From positions 1 to 35,474 of the IMG/VR virus record IMGVR_UViG_3300045136_000636: a stretch of 35,474 nt of DNA. One strand, 5' to 3'. The position numbers and the translations under genes are program-made. Positions 22,201-29,838 of the stretch are shown one piece after another (position 1 is the stretch's first letter; each line of letters opens with the position of its first letter). The stretch is from a virus. The notes beneath the pieces were generated by a model, which did not search any database, was not told the origin of the DNA, and worked only from the letters and a program-made list of their open reading frames with translations.

Positions 22201-23802
22201 TTCCGCTGTTTTCTGCGCAATCGCGAGATCACGCAGCGCGTCGTCATAGCCGCGCGCTCCAGTTTTCACTTCGTCAAAAACTTGCGCTTCTTTTTGATAT
22301 GCTGCAATCTGCGCTTCGACCGCGGTCACATGACGCGCGAGGTCCTGCGCTTCCTTTCTCCTGATTTCTTCGAGTTTTGCTGCATTCTTCGCGATTAAAT
22401 CTTCTGCATCGCTCAGATCTTTGAGTCGATCTTTTTCCGCTTTCGCAGCGTCGCGAATTGCTTTCTCATGTTCTTGCTCAGCCTTCTTGGCGGCTGCGAG
22501 CGCCGCCTTCCGTGCTTCGAGCGCGAGCACTGCCTGCCGCACCGCCTCGACATGCTCTTTCGTTGCTCCTTTATTTGCGAATTCAGCGGCGGACACGTCC
22601 GCAAGCGCTTTGCCGGTGAGCCCTAGTGTGGCGGTTTGCTTGTTGAGTTGGTCAACAAGTTTTTTTGCTTCGTCATTAGCGGCGCGCTGGGCTGGGGTCA
22701 GGCCGTCACCAATTTGTTTACCCGCTTTCTCCGCCGCGGCGCCAGTATGTGTTAATTCTTGCTGTAACGCTTTTTGCTCAGCGACAAGCGCTTGTATACG
22801 CGCAATCAGGGCGGGCACGTCTGCCCCACCTGCCGCAAGAAAATCACTGAGCCTGGCCCCGCTGCCGGCTTCTATCTGCGTCTGTAAGCGGTTGATCTCT
22901 TGCGTGATTTCGCGCAAGCGATCAATCTTCATCTCTTTGAGTTTGCTGGTGATCCTGTTTGCGCTCTCTTCTACCCCCTCTGCCAGGCGCTCAAGTACTG
23001 TAGCAAAAGTAGAGGAGGCCCCCGTCGCTTTATCCAGATCGCCGACGAATTTGAGCAGGGCATTTCCCAATTTGATGAAAGCCTCTCCCACGGTCGTTGG
23101 AAGCTGAGCGAATCGTTCACTTGTCTCTCGCTCTACATTTTGTAAAGCAGTAGAAAGGCGATCAATGGTCAGCTTGCCGTCGTTCACCTCTCTCCTTAAC
23201 TCGCCCATCGAAATCCCCAATCCCCTGGCTATCGCTTGGGCGATTTCCGGCGTTTGCTCTAAGACAGAGTTGAATTCTTCAGCGCGAACTGTCCCCCCGT
23301 CGATTGATTGACCTAATTGAAAGAGGGCATTTTTGGCCCCCTCGCTACTGGCGGCAGAGAGGCGCACGAGCTGATTCAGTGTGCGAGTGACGCTGCTCAA
23401 TTTCTCTTGACTCAAGCCGAGTTGATCCGCATTGCGTGCGAGCTTAGAATAGACAGCTGTCGTCGCTTCCCAGTCGGTGCGTGTTTGTTGCGCGATTTGA
23501 AAGGTCGCGCTCATTGCTTGATTCAGCGTGCTTTGAGAATCAGTCACCAGCTTCAGCCGACCCTCGAGCTGCTTGGCGCTATCAGCAAGACTGAGCAATT
23601 GACCAACGGTAATTGTGACTCCCAGAGAGACGAGTACCCCACGGAGCCCTCCCAATGATTGGGTGAGACTGGCAATGCCGCTGCTCGCTTTCTGCCCGGC
23701 AGCAGCGACTCCCTCGCCCATGTTTTGCGCTTCTTTTTTGATCTCGCGCAACACTGGCGTGCCGTCGTCTCTGATGCTGATAGTAAACGTGACGTCAGCC
23801 AT
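19231..23802 (-). CDS. Tape measure protein
   Basis: The product is 1523 residues. The N-terminus (residues 1-260) matches the tape-measure N-terminal domain: LGGLRGVLVSLGVTITVGQLLSLADSAKQLEGRLKL, then VYSKLARNADQLGLSQEKL and GTVRAEEFNSVLEQTPEIAQAIARGLGISMGELR. Long coiled coils (about 360-570 and 1150-1430) flank a glycine-rich hydrophobic region (about 650-770) that may insert in the host membrane during DNA entry. By the usual rule of about 0.15 nm per residue, the tail would be near 230 nm. The gene follows the frameshifted chaperone pair, as in lambda-type tails. Confidence 0.92.
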   Translation of the reverse strand: MADVTFTISIRDDGTPVLREIKKEAQNMGEGVAAAGQKASSGIASLTQSLGGLRGVLVSLGVTITVGQLLSLADSAKQLEGRLKLVTDSQSTLNQAMSATFQIAQQTRTDWEATTAVYSKLARNADQLGLSQEKLSSVTRTLNQLVRLSAASSEGAKNALFQLGQSIDGGTVRAEEFNSVLEQTPEIAQAIARGLGISMGELRREVNDGKLTIDRLSTALQNVERETSERFAQLPTTVGEAFIKLGNALLKFVGDLDKATGASSTFATVLERLAEGVEESANRITSKLKEMKIDRLREITQEINRLQTQIEAGSGARLSDFLAAGGADVPALIARIQALVAEQKALQQELTHTGAAAEKAGKQIGDGLTPAQRAANDEAKKLVDQLNKQTATLGLTGKALADVSAAEFANKGATKEHVEAVRQAVLALEARKAALAAAKKAEQEHEKAIRDAAKAEKDRLKDLSDAEDLIAKNAAKLEEIRRKEAQDLARHVTAVEAQIAAYQKEAQVFDEVKTGARGYDDALRDLAIAQKTAELQSKGLGDRSQELATRLVDAERAAQGARASVQDLAKASEGITFKLGDALADDLDKFLTGLAQGTRKASDLFTSLADVGIAAMSRLFAQTIREKITWETTLSGNLLTDLPALFSQSATRSGAGFLSSLLGALGKAGGIGAIAGTLTGSTGAGIGGALGSLLNSAGFGASFVSGLAVKAASWISRALGIEINAALMGVGKLTDFIIPGLGMLAGFLFEKLFDLFASPPTKGTQIRQGVEKWLKEIGVTFASAISEKNYFFGETNELAKKLFGNRDADAFLAASKQILREKVGPELAKEAQALGVLITADLALDKGKPVEQTATTFGNMIKAGLQKAGKDSQADFQAALEEIVSKGQLSFEAVTDKLTEVFKRKGISEEFYRAGIEGAIRLFTHDLPAGLDVAALAMKSFTDDGIFSLTKFKDLLAKAVEQTEALGNAFTQALSQGIASGQSREEVEKAFASLFKDALRSSIVQKFLADEVLKLFKDIDLTKPIDLSSSAFATLKERVGEAYDRLVDLLNAAGLLPEQLDKSTSSAEDLVNKIRDLQEQIRDLVNKRIEIRLQLLADLASIGFIDALDAITQRIESLQARISAFGVSPIATEPFQLLNDQDLKELISLQDQLRQAILSRYNEEARLIQENAQRQISALQEQRAEVQRLYQQQIQDLQKALAIAQEFGRVADSIDAILRQAIMSPASGLSSSQQLGALQREAAAIRQKLLTATGSERAALIQQLASILQQQLQFVDRNSVEGQNLFNKIIGELTMLRDEARKEGDKAQKIQEQIAETTAQMNAALASIDQQIRNVKATAEQQLAALREATAKELRDLADRQDAALKEQIRRFEAQEKTAREQLIALVGAEEAQKILAEGDKAHLIKLTEANVTLLSIDAHTKELVDKIKPAASGFHAVGQAPHLILTHPGERIDITPSGQSSPISGPIAMTFAPVVQVTVEPGGEGRVKRDIEDVLRLAEQRFLRKIESDWAPRLRRAVEGKI

Positions 23803-23814
23803 GGCTCTTTGAGT

Positions 23815-24587
23815 TTACGTATTCAACCCGCGCTGCAACGTGATTAAATCGCGCAGTAGCTGCTCTTTGTTTTCTACGTGTGCATGCGTGAGCCACGCAT
23901 TCACAAAGTCCCAGTCGCACGAAAACTGGTCAACTTCTTTCTCTTTGTCTGTGAATGTCTCACGATGCGCCGCCATGAGAAATAATTCCCAGCTTTCGAC
24001 GAGATCCGCGGTCAACTGCGGCCCCGCCCCGCCACATCCCTCACGTCGTTGACATACGGCGCATGGCGTGGAATGTGGGGTCCCCCGTTCTGCAAGCAAT
24101 GTGCGCTCCTCGCAGGTGAGCGTTCGCGCCCCGCCCCGGCCCCGAGGCTTCAGTGTGGCGCGGGCGAAGGCGAGGAGACGTTTTTTCGTCGCTCCTCCTC
24201 CACCGCAACAAATTCTTCGAGCGCTTTGCAGTGCTTTGTGCACCACACATCGAACTCTGCGCAATGATAGAGCAGCACAAACGCATGTTGTTCGGTGTAT
24301 GGCACCTCCTCCTCATCAGCATATGGATAGTCTTCCAAGTCAACAAGTTCTTTGAGATGACGACCTGTGAGCCCCCGCCATCCCGCGATCATTTCCTTCG
24401 CGCAGAGCTCATAGAACTTTTCATCGTCCACCTCTTTTTGCACCTGATGATCAACCCATTTCGTTTTTGTTGCTTTTTCACGAAGCGCCGCGAACCGACG
24501 CTCTGGAACATAGCGCAAATCAACAAGTATTCCATCACGGAACTCAGCAGTCATGATGCGGTCAGATTTCAGTTTCGCTTTCAGCAT
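23815..24587 (-). CDS. Tail assembly chaperone, -1 frameshift fusion (GT-like)
   Basis: The predicted product is about 257 residues: residues 1-136 are shared with the short form, then 121 residues are read in the -1 frame. The frame changes at A AAA AAC (24180-24186). Zero-frame codons are CGA AAA AAC; after slippage reading goes on with CGT CTC CTC (RLLAFARATLK). The extension carries a Cys-rich stretch (EERTLLAERGTPHSTPCAVCQRREGCGG) and ends LLRDLITLQRGLNT at 23815. No separate start with a ribosome site exists for the second frame. This is the standard way tailed phages make a fixed ratio of G and GT. Confidence 0.8.
24150..24587 (-). CDS. Tail assembly chaperone, short form (G-like)
   Basis: The product is 145 residues in the zero frame, starting MLKAKLKSDRIMTAEF and ending ERRKNVSSPSPAPH. 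It contains a basic N-terminal region and an acidic middle (LEDYPYADEEEVPYTEQHAFVLLYHCAEFD). AAGGACGTTCT precedes the ATG. It lies between the tube protein and the tape measure, the conserved place of the G/GT pair that loads onto the tape measure. The slippery heptamer near its 3' end links it to the next frame. Position, coupling and slip site make this call firm despite low sequence identity to known chaperones. Confidence 0.82.
   Translation of the reverse strand: MLKAKLKSDRIMTAEFRDGILVDLRYVPERRFAALREKATKTKWVDHQVQKEVDDEKFYELCAKEMIAGWRGLTGRHLKELVDLEDYPYADEEEVPYTEQHAFVLLYHCAEFDVWCTKHCKALEEFVAVEEERRKNVSSPSPAPH
24180..24186 (-). promoter_or_regulatory. Programmed -1 ribosomal frameshift site
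   Basis: The minus strand reads A AAA AAC, one of the strongest X-XXY-YYZ heptamers, in the right phase with the chaperone zero frame. A GC-rich stretch follows. CGCGCC can pair with GGCGCG further downstream, a plausible stimulatory stem. Confidence 0.8.
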
Positions 24588-24596
24588 AGAACGTCC

Positions 24597-25793
24597 TTAG
24601 TCAAGCAAGAGCTCGAGTTCGTCATCGTAGGAGCTCGAAGCAAACGCTTTACCGTTGAGTGCGACGATTCGCTCTTCGTTGCCGCTGACTTGTGGAGCAG
24701 AGAGCAGCTGATTCTTCGCGGTGAGCTTATAGCGCGCTCCGGATGCCGTGCCCCAGTTGCAGATCAGATCCGCCTGAACGGCCTGGCTGACGTCGTACCA
24801 CCAACTGCCAGCATTCGCATCGAACAACACGTTCACATTCGCGGTGACACTCCTGATGCCAGCGGTGGCGAATCGGGTCGCGAAATTCTGTCCGTTCTTC
24901 TCTTCGTTCATGAGTTTCACTGGAAACTCGTAAACAATTTCTCCACTCATGAGCGGGAGGGAGACCCCGCCCCGGGTCACATCTCCCAAACGACCGTGGA
25001 CGATCACGCCGTTTTCCGACCCTGTCGGCAGCCACGGATAGATCAAATCATCCGCCGCCAACCCTGTCCCCGCGAGCGCTGGAGTAAAGGTGCACACGTT
25101 AGTGCCGTAGTTGACCGCAGTGATTTGATATCCAGCGCCAGAGTTATCGTTCGTCGCCCCGGAGGCGGCGCGGAATCCGACGTAGCTTCCGATTGTAAAT
25201 TTCTTTGCGCTTTTCGCAGTGAATGTGGTCGCACCCGTGTTCAGCGTGGCGGCAAGTTCATCCGTCCCCGTCCACCGTAGCTCAGCAAACGTGCCCTCTA
25301 GGGCCACCCGGCCCAAGGCCTCCTCCGAATTCCCCGCCGCGATCGGGAATGATCCTTTTGTCAACACGGTCCCCAAGCAGCGATACACAAAATGTCCATC
25401 TTTCACCCACACCGTCAGTGATTGTCGCGTGTCGCTTGTGCGCAGAGGGTGATATTTCACACTCGTGCTCGCAACAATAGTCTCTCTGCCAAACAACGCT
25501 TTGAGTAGCTGGCCCCCGTCCGGGGCCGTCCCCGGGGTCCGGGGCTTGATCAGCATCGGAAAGCTGATTGATCCTGGCTCATAGCGCGCCGCAATATCAG
25601 GCAACGGAGAATACGTGTTTCTTCGTTGCGGATCAGCGATAAAGCCGCGATTCTGGCTGACAGATCCTTCGCCAGCCATGAGCACCTGATCAGCAGCAGT
25701 CGGTTTGACTTCGGTAGCGAATGTGGTCTCTGCTTTTGCGAAGACCAGCGATTCACGTGCGAACGCGAGAATGTTTGGAAGTACGGTTGCCAT
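24597..25793 (-). CDS. Major tail (tube) protein
   Basis: The product is 398 residues. It begins MATVLPNILAFARESLVFAKAETTF, with strands SISFPMLIKPRTPGTAPDGGQLL typical of tube proteins, then VKYHPLRTSDTRQSLTVWVKDG and EALGRVALEGTFAELRWTGTDEL. Residues about 160-250 look like an inserted immunoglobulin-like domain (TFTAKSAKKFTIGSYVGFRAAS). The end is acidic (YDDELELLLD). AAGGAG seven bases upstream gives a strong site, as expected for an abundant protein. Gene order (tail completion, this, chaperones, tape measure) supports the call. Confidence 0.78.
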   Translation of the reverse strand: MATVLPNILAFARESLVFAKAETTFATEVKPTAADQVLMAGEGSVSQNRGFIADPQRRNTYSPLPDIAARYEPGSISFPMLIKPRTPGTAPDGGQLLKALFGRETIVASTSVKYHPLRTSDTRQSLTVWVKDGHFVYRCLGTVLTKGSFPIAAGNSEEALGRVALEGTFAELRWTGTDELAATLNTGATTFTAKSAKKFTIGSYVGFRAASGATNDNSGAGYQITAVNYGTNVCTFTPALAGTGLAADDLIYPWLPTGSENGVIVHGRLGDVTRGGVSLPLMSGEIVYEFPVKLMNEEKNGQNFATRFATAGIRSVTANVNVLFDANAGSWWYDVSQAVQADLICNWGTASGARYKLTAKNQLLSAPQVSGNEERIVALNGKAFASSSYDDELELLLD

Positions 25794-25833
25794 GTGAGAC
25801 TCCTTCTACGTTCCGCTTTTACTGAGCGAAGCG

Positions 25834-26046
25834 TCAGTCGGTTTCATGCGAAAGGTCCGCTGTCGCGGCGCTGTGATCATCGTCCACCCAGCGCACCACC
25901 CAGCCCTGCGCGCGCATCTCTTCTGTATCGTATTGATGCGCGATGGAGTCGGGGACAGGCAGGGCAGGCAGATGCGCGGCGAAGAGACCGACCCCGCCGA
26001 TCATAGACACTTCAGCAGAGGTGCGTGTTAAATAAGCTTGCTTCAT
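25834..26046 (-). CDS. Small hypothetical protein
   Basis: The product is 70 residues: MKQAYLTRTSAEVSMIGGVGLFAAHLPALPVPDSIAHQYDTEEMRAQGWVVRWVDDD. GGAGAGTTCT precedes the ATG, and the gene overlaps its upstream neighbour by four bases. In several phages a small protein of unknown role lies between tail terminator and tube protein. The IAHQYDTEEMRAQGW segment suggests a small alpha/beta domain. A virion or assembly role is inferred from place only. Confidence 0.55.
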   Translation of the reverse strand: MKQAYLTRTSAEVSMIGGVGLFAAHLPALPVPDSIAHQYDTEEMRAQGWVVRWVDDDHSAATADLSHETD

Positions 26047-26486
26047 AGAACTCTCCGGTAACTAAAAATGCTGCGCTGCATCGAGAGCAGTCGCACCTCA
26101 TTGTCAATCGTCTGACTCGGCTCGAGCCGGTCCCGATGCGCGAAACTAAAAGAAGTAAACAAGTTATCGTTGAGCGCGACTTTGATATCGTCCGCGATTT
26201 CTAGCAGTCCCTTCCCAGTCTCCCCCAGCTGCCCCGGACTCCCCATTACCGCGGCCCCGTGCTCTTCCAGATACAGCGCCTGATACGCCACCACGATCAC
26301 AGATAACGTCTCGTCATCTTTGCGACCAGGCAGCGAAACGGCGATCACGCCATTGTCCTTTACCCCGACGAATGGCGGTTCCACGGCTTTTGGGGGAAGC
26401 CGTGGATCGTCGAGCACCCCGACCCACCTGAGATAGCTCAGCTGGTCGCGTATTCGTGCGACAACATTGTCAAGTAGTTGTTTCAT
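26043..26486 (-). CDS. Tail terminator-like protein (Mu gp37/DUF1834-like position)
   Basis: The product is 147 residues: VVARIRDQLSYLRWVGVLDDPRLPPKAVEPPFVGVKDNG, then LSVIVVAYQALYLEEHGAAVMG, LLEIADDIKVALNDNL and VRLLSMQRSIFSYRRVL. This alpha/beta layout (helix, strand with PPFVGV, V-x-V strand, helix, final long strand) fits tail terminator or head-tail joining proteins, and the place between tail completion and tube fits. It overlaps both neighbours by four bases. Sequence identity to named families is not obvious. Confidence 0.55.
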   Translation of the reverse strand: MKQLLDNVVARIRDQLSYLRWVGVLDDPRLPPKAVEPPFVGVKDNGVIAVSLPGRKDDETLSVIVVAYQALYLEEHGAAVMGSPGQLGETGKGLLEIADDIKVALNDNLFTSFSFAHRDRLEPSQTIDNEVRLLSMQRSIFSYRRVL

Positions 26487-26974
26487 CCGCTCTGCCTCGC
26501 TGCGTGAGTCAGATAGAGAGCGGTTTCTTTGCCCATCTCCAGGAGGTCCTCATCCTGAAGCACCATGTAGGGCCGGGCCGGGATGCGCACCTTGCGATTA
26601 CGTCCGGCGAGCCCCCCATATTGATGGATTGCCGCATAGGCGCGTGCAGCGGGGTGCGTGCCGAGTTCGACGCGGTCAGGAAACACTTTGTAGGCGATGT
26701 TGCTCAACGCGCCAGTGACGAACAAGATCTTGGTGCTCGTCGCAACGCGCCCCGATCTTGTGCCCTTGCGCGAGGTGCGCCGCAGCTCAAGCGTGACGGG
26801 GCTGAGCGGCTTCCACGGCGGGCGCCCGCCGACCTCAAAATTCTCCTTGACAGAAGTTACAGCAATCTCGCCGAAGACGCGCATCAACGGCGTCGCATTC
26901 TGCAGTGCTTCGGTCAGGCGATCCAGCGCTGGGGTCAGGCGATCGTCGGTGATTGAGATAGATACGTTGCTCAT
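26483..26974 (-). CDS. Mu gpG-like tail completion / virion morphogenesis protein
   Basis: The product is 163 residues, starting MSNVSISITDDRLTPAL. AAGGAG five bases upstream and a TGATG overlap with the previous gene decide this start. MRVFGEIAVTSVKENFEVGGRPPWKPLSPVTL and ILFVTGALSNIAYKVFPDRVELGTHPAARAYAAIHQYGG, followed by RKVRIPARPYMVL, are the full signature of the phage virion morphogenesis family (Mu gpG, P2 gpS type), including GRPPWKPLS, IHQYGG and the PARP motif. These proteins finish the tail end before head joining. Confidence 0.88.
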   Translation of the reverse strand: MSNVSISITDDRLTPALDRLTEALQNATPLMRVFGEIAVTSVKENFEVGGRPPWKPLSPVTLELRRTSRKGTRSGRVATSTKILFVTGALSNIAYKVFPDRVELGTHPAARAYAAIHQYGGLAGRNRKVRIPARPYMVLQDEDLLEMGKETALYLTHAARQSG

Positions 26975-27396
26975 CACCACTCCTTGAGCTGAGCTCTGCT
27001 CCATTCACTATTGTTAACAAGTATTTCAGATTGATGAGAGAGGGTGGATTCTGTGGGCGGCGGCTCGACCCCCAAGCTCATTTTCCCATCTCTCACCTCT
27101 TTCAATCGCGCAATCGCATTGTCGTATGCTGTTTGCACAGCATCAGGGATGTGCTGACGACGAAGAAAGAGATAGTATGCCGCGAGCGATTTCGTCCAGC
27201 TGGCGATGAGGGGAGGCGTGGGGGAGAACGGGACCGCATAGCGGACTCCGCAGAAGCCGTCCACATCATCTGATGCGCGCTGAATAGCATCAGCGACACG
27301 ATCTGCGTTCACGACGCCCACTTTTTCGTCATCGGTCAACTGAATCAGCTGCGACTCAGAAAGCTCTTTGATCAAATCCGCTTGCGTAATGTACAT
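26974..27396 (-). CDS. Mu gp36-like head-tail connector (DUF1320)
   Basis: The product is 140 residues, starting MYITQADLIKEL, which is how the family usually starts; GGAG lies about ten bases upstream. An in-frame ATG six codons earlier has no ribosome site. Helical segments ADRVADAIQRASDDVDGFCGVRYAVPF and SWTKSLAAYYLFLRR, then DNAIARLKEVRDGKMSLG, match DUF1320 (VxxAIxxAsxeidgYlxxRYxlPl, LxxxxxdiAxyxLyxRR, RYxxAixxLxxIxxGxxxLg). The protein would form the ring below the portal. It carries one near-copy of the dispersed motif (27013-27023). Confidence 0.85.
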   Translation of the reverse strand: MYITQADLIKELSESQLIQLTDDEKVGVVNADRVADAIQRASDDVDGFCGVRYAVPFSPTPPLIASWTKSLAAYYLFLRRQHIPDAVQTAYDNAIARLKEVRDGKMSLGVEPPPTESTLSHQSEILVNNSEWSRAQLKEW

Positions 27397-27421
27397 GCAC
27401 CACCCACTCCGCATTCACAGA

Positions 27422-28375
27422 TCATGTCGTGTGTGTGTCGTACCAGAGATACCCCATGTCGTTTCCTGTGAACTTGACATCGTAGTTCTCGTAAGCTTCG
27501 ACGATGTCTTGATGAAATTTTTCTTCATCGCGGTAGCGGCGCACCTGGCGCGTTCTCCATGGAAAGAAATACCCCGTCGCTGGGGTCCGCAGCCCAGGGC
27601 TCGGCGGGCGATATGCGAGAAAAGCCGACCCCTTCCCTGGATTCGTTTCCCAAATTTCTACTCCGTTAAAATCAGAGCCGTCCGCTTTTTCTGGCGCATT
27701 TGAGTAAATCGCATCGCCGATGAGCACCTCTTCGAGACCGAAGAGAGAGGCGAGGAGCATCGGGGTCACCACGCCACGCTCGACATATTTGATACGATCA
27801 AGCACGGTCGCTTCTTGCTTGATCTGCGAGAGCGTCGTCGCGTCCATCACCAAAATGTTCGGTCTGCGCCCCGTTTTTTTGCGCACGACCTCGATGCCCG
27901 CCTCGACACTTTGAATAAACGTGTTTCCAGCTCCAGCGGCCCATTTCCCATCAGCATCTTCTGTGTGACCTGATGCCCAGTTCGACGGTGTGAGCAGCAA
28001 CTGAGCGACTCTCCGTTCTTTATGTAAGAGAATCTTATCAGTAGCGTGTTCGGTCGCATCGATATCCGGATTCAGCGGTGCGTCTGCATTCTCACGCAAC
28101 TCATCTGGAACGGGCTCCGCAAACGCAATCTCTTCTGCGAAGTAGGTGTCATTGGTGACAGGATATGACCCACGCCGCGCGGCGCTGCCTGGGGGGCGGG
28201 GCCCTGCTTCATCACGGAACCACGCGCCTTTCTGATACTTGAAGAACTTGTCGCTCTGTTTGCTGAGACCAGGAATCGCACGGAAGATCCGTTCTGCGAT
28301 GTACATCTCATTGCGATACGCAATAGAGATTCCGGTCATCGCAGCATCAATATGCACGTCTTTTACAGTCGGCAT
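27422..28375 (-). CDS. Major capsid protein
   Basis: The product is 317 residues, starting MPTVKDVHIDAAMTGISIAYRN. GAGGAG lies six to seven bases before the ATG. HK97-fold features: the N-terminal arm, the E-loop region (FKYQKGAWFRDEAGPRPPGS), the spine helix region (ATDKILLHKERRVAQLLLTPSNW), NILVMDATTLSQIKQ (P-domain) and the C-terminal VRRYRDEEKFHQDIVEAYENYDVKFTGNDMGYLW. Position after scaffold and decoration genes supports this. It seems to lack an N-terminal delta domain, consistent with a separate scaffold. Confidence 0.82.
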   Translation of the reverse strand: MPTVKDVHIDAAMTGISIAYRNEMYIAERIFRAIPGLSKQSDKFFKYQKGAWFRDEAGPRPPGSAARRGSYPVTNDTYFAEEIAFAEPVPDELRENADAPLNPDIDATEHATDKILLHKERRVAQLLLTPSNWASGHTEDADGKWAAGAGNTFIQSVEAGIEVVRKKTGRRPNILVMDATTLSQIKQEATVLDRIKYVERGVVTPMLLASLFGLEEVLIGDAIYSNAPEKADGSDFNGVEIWETNPGKGSAFLAYRPPSPGLRTPATGYFFPWRTRQVRRYRDEEKFHQDIVEAYENYDVKFTGNDMGYLWYDTHTT

Positions 28376-28401
28376 CGTCTACTCCTCTCTCGTTGCAGTG
28401 C

Positions 28402-29184
28402 TTAGAAGTCTCGCTCTTCATATTCGATCGAGACAACGGCCCCGGCCATCGGGGTGTCGATCGCGGCGGAGTTACTCACGATCGCAGCGTAGATATAGTC
28501 CCCGGGGTCGAGGAGAAGATCTGCGCTCGTTGCTGTCAGTGTCATATCTTGCGATTTCTTCGCTGCGGTCAATGTCTCCAGGTTAAACGCGGCAGACATG
28601 AGGCTCCTTGTTGCATCCGCGGAGCTATCATAATTGAACACCTGCAGTGTCAGCGTCCCGTCAGCATCGACCGGAATGGTGAACGCACACACGGAAATAC
28701 GTGTGACCTTCATGGGCCTCGCCACCGCCAGAACCCCTGTGTTCACGGTCGTGTTTGGGGTGCCATTGGGAAGGGAGACACTGACGACTTTGCGGCGATT
28801 CGTGCCGCCTGGAAACAGCTTGACAGTCGCAAGCTGATCCTCAGCGGCGCAGGGCTCGACCACGGTCGCATACGCCACATGCGCAGCGGCGGGCAGCGCG
28901 ATCCCCTTGCCAGCGTCAGTTGCATCCACGAATTCGACTCCCACCAGGTCGTTCATCGCCAGGGGGCCACCGGCCCAGAGCTTCGAGTAGCCCGCGACGC
29001 GAACCTGTCCTCTTTGCCCAGCGGAGGGATTGTTTTGTAGAATGCCTTCGGGGCGCTCATATGCGCTATCGGGGCGGCGTATTTTTTTCGTTGCGACATC
29101 AAGCACGACGAATCGATACTGATTGCCGCTCAGATCTTCTGCGGCTTCATACCCGACATCGAGAATTGGCTGTTCCCATGCCAT
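28402..29184 (-). CDS. Capsid decoration-like protein (DUF2190-like N-terminus)
   Basis: The product is 260 residues. Residues 1-120 (QPILDVGYEAAEDLSGNQYRFV, GQVRVAGYSKLWAGGPLAMNDLVGVE) resemble DUF2190/Mu-type capsid decoration proteins, small barrels that bind the capsid outside. Residues about 125-260 form a second beta domain (RRKVVSVSLPNG, RISVCAFTIPVDADGTLTLQVFNYD, LLDPGDYIYAAIVSN). AAAGGAG precedes the ATG. It lies between scaffold and major capsid protein, as decoration genes often do. A two-domain decoration protein is a reasonable inference. Confidence 0.6.
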   Translation of the reverse strand: MAWEQPILDVGYEAAEDLSGNQYRFVVLDVATKKIRRPDSAYERPEGILQNNPSAGQRGQVRVAGYSKLWAGGPLAMNDLVGVEFVDATDAGKGIALPAAAHVAYATVVEPCAAEDQLATVKLFPGGTNRRKVVSVSLPNGTPNTTVNTGVLAVARPMKVTRISVCAFTIPVDADGTLTLQVFNYDSSADATRSLMSAAFNLETLTAAKKSQDMTLTATSADLLLDPGDYIYAAIVSNSAAIDTPMAGAVVSIEYEERDF

Positions 29185-29226
29185 AGAGAAACTCCTTTAC
29201 TAAGGAAAACTGCTTTACAATGTACA

Positions 29227-29838
29227 TTATGCTCGCATCTCTTCTAAATGCTGCTGCGCCAGGTCAGGGTGCTGCCGCTGGGCGAGGCGCAGCGCCTCAG
29301 CGAAGGAGCAGTGCTCTTTCTCCTTAATCTGAAATGCCAGTGCGGTGAGGCGCTCCCCCGCAGTCCCCGTCGAGGCGGAAACGGCGCTGGCCGGGGGCGG
29401 CTCAGGCTGCTTTGCGGTGAGCGGGATCTGCTTGCCGCGCTTTTCTACAAACGCTTTGAACGTCGGAAAGTCGTCTTTGTACAGGTTCGCAAGTGGCTGT
29501 CCCTCTGCCATCTCAGCCGGGGTCACCTTGCCTTCCGCGCGCGCGATCGACAAAAAGTGCTCACGCTCTAACGTCTCCAGCTTCGCGACCACGGCATTGT
29601 GCTGCTCGATCGACACCACATTGCCGGGATGTTGCAGCGCCAGAATCGCGCCCTTCACCTCGGACTCTTTCGCGTCTTTCGGCAGACCGAGCATCGTGAG
29701 TACGTCCTCGGTCGCGACCATCGAATAGAAGCCGCGTGCGCGATCGACAATCATATTGATCGCATCCTCGTCCGTGAGCGAGTCGCTCACGGGAATATTG
29801 AGTCGAGCGAAGATGCGAGCGAGCATTTCGTTAATCAT
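29227..29838 (-). CDS. Scaffold protein from internal start of the protease gene
   Basis: AAGGAG at 29845-29850 sits six bases before an in-frame ATG at 29836-29838 (codon 146, MINEMLARIF), a better ribosome site than most in the window. It would give a 203-residue scaffold without the protease domain. The same nested design is known for lambda C/Nu3 and Mu I/Z, where the shared C-terminus brings the protease into the prohead. The residues are charged and helical, ending FAEALRLAQRQHPDLAQQHLEEMRA. Production of both forms is inferred from the site. Confidence 0.7.
   Translation of the reverse strand: MINEMLARIFARLNIPVSDSLTDEDAINMIVDRARGFYSMVATEDVLTMLGLPKDAKESEVKGAILALQHPGNVVSIEQHNAVVAKLETLEREHFLSIARAEGKVTPAEMAEGQPLANLYKDDFPTFKAFVEKRGKQIPLTAKQPEPPPASAVSASTGTAGERLTALAFQIKEKEHCSFAEALRLAQRQHPDLAQQHLEEMRA

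Noticed and set aside
22421-23107. Plus-strand frame rich in Ala, Ser and Cys
   Set aside because: It is antisense to the tape measure; composition is that of a shadow frame.
23815-24264. Second chaperone frame as an independent gene
   Set aside because: The start codon proposed for it has no ribosome site and lies inside the first gene; the in-phase A AAA AAC site explains the frame better.
24153-25280. Plus-strand frame of 375 codons
   Set aside because: It lies fully opposite the chaperone and tube-protein genes, which have strong family, ribosome-site and synteny support.
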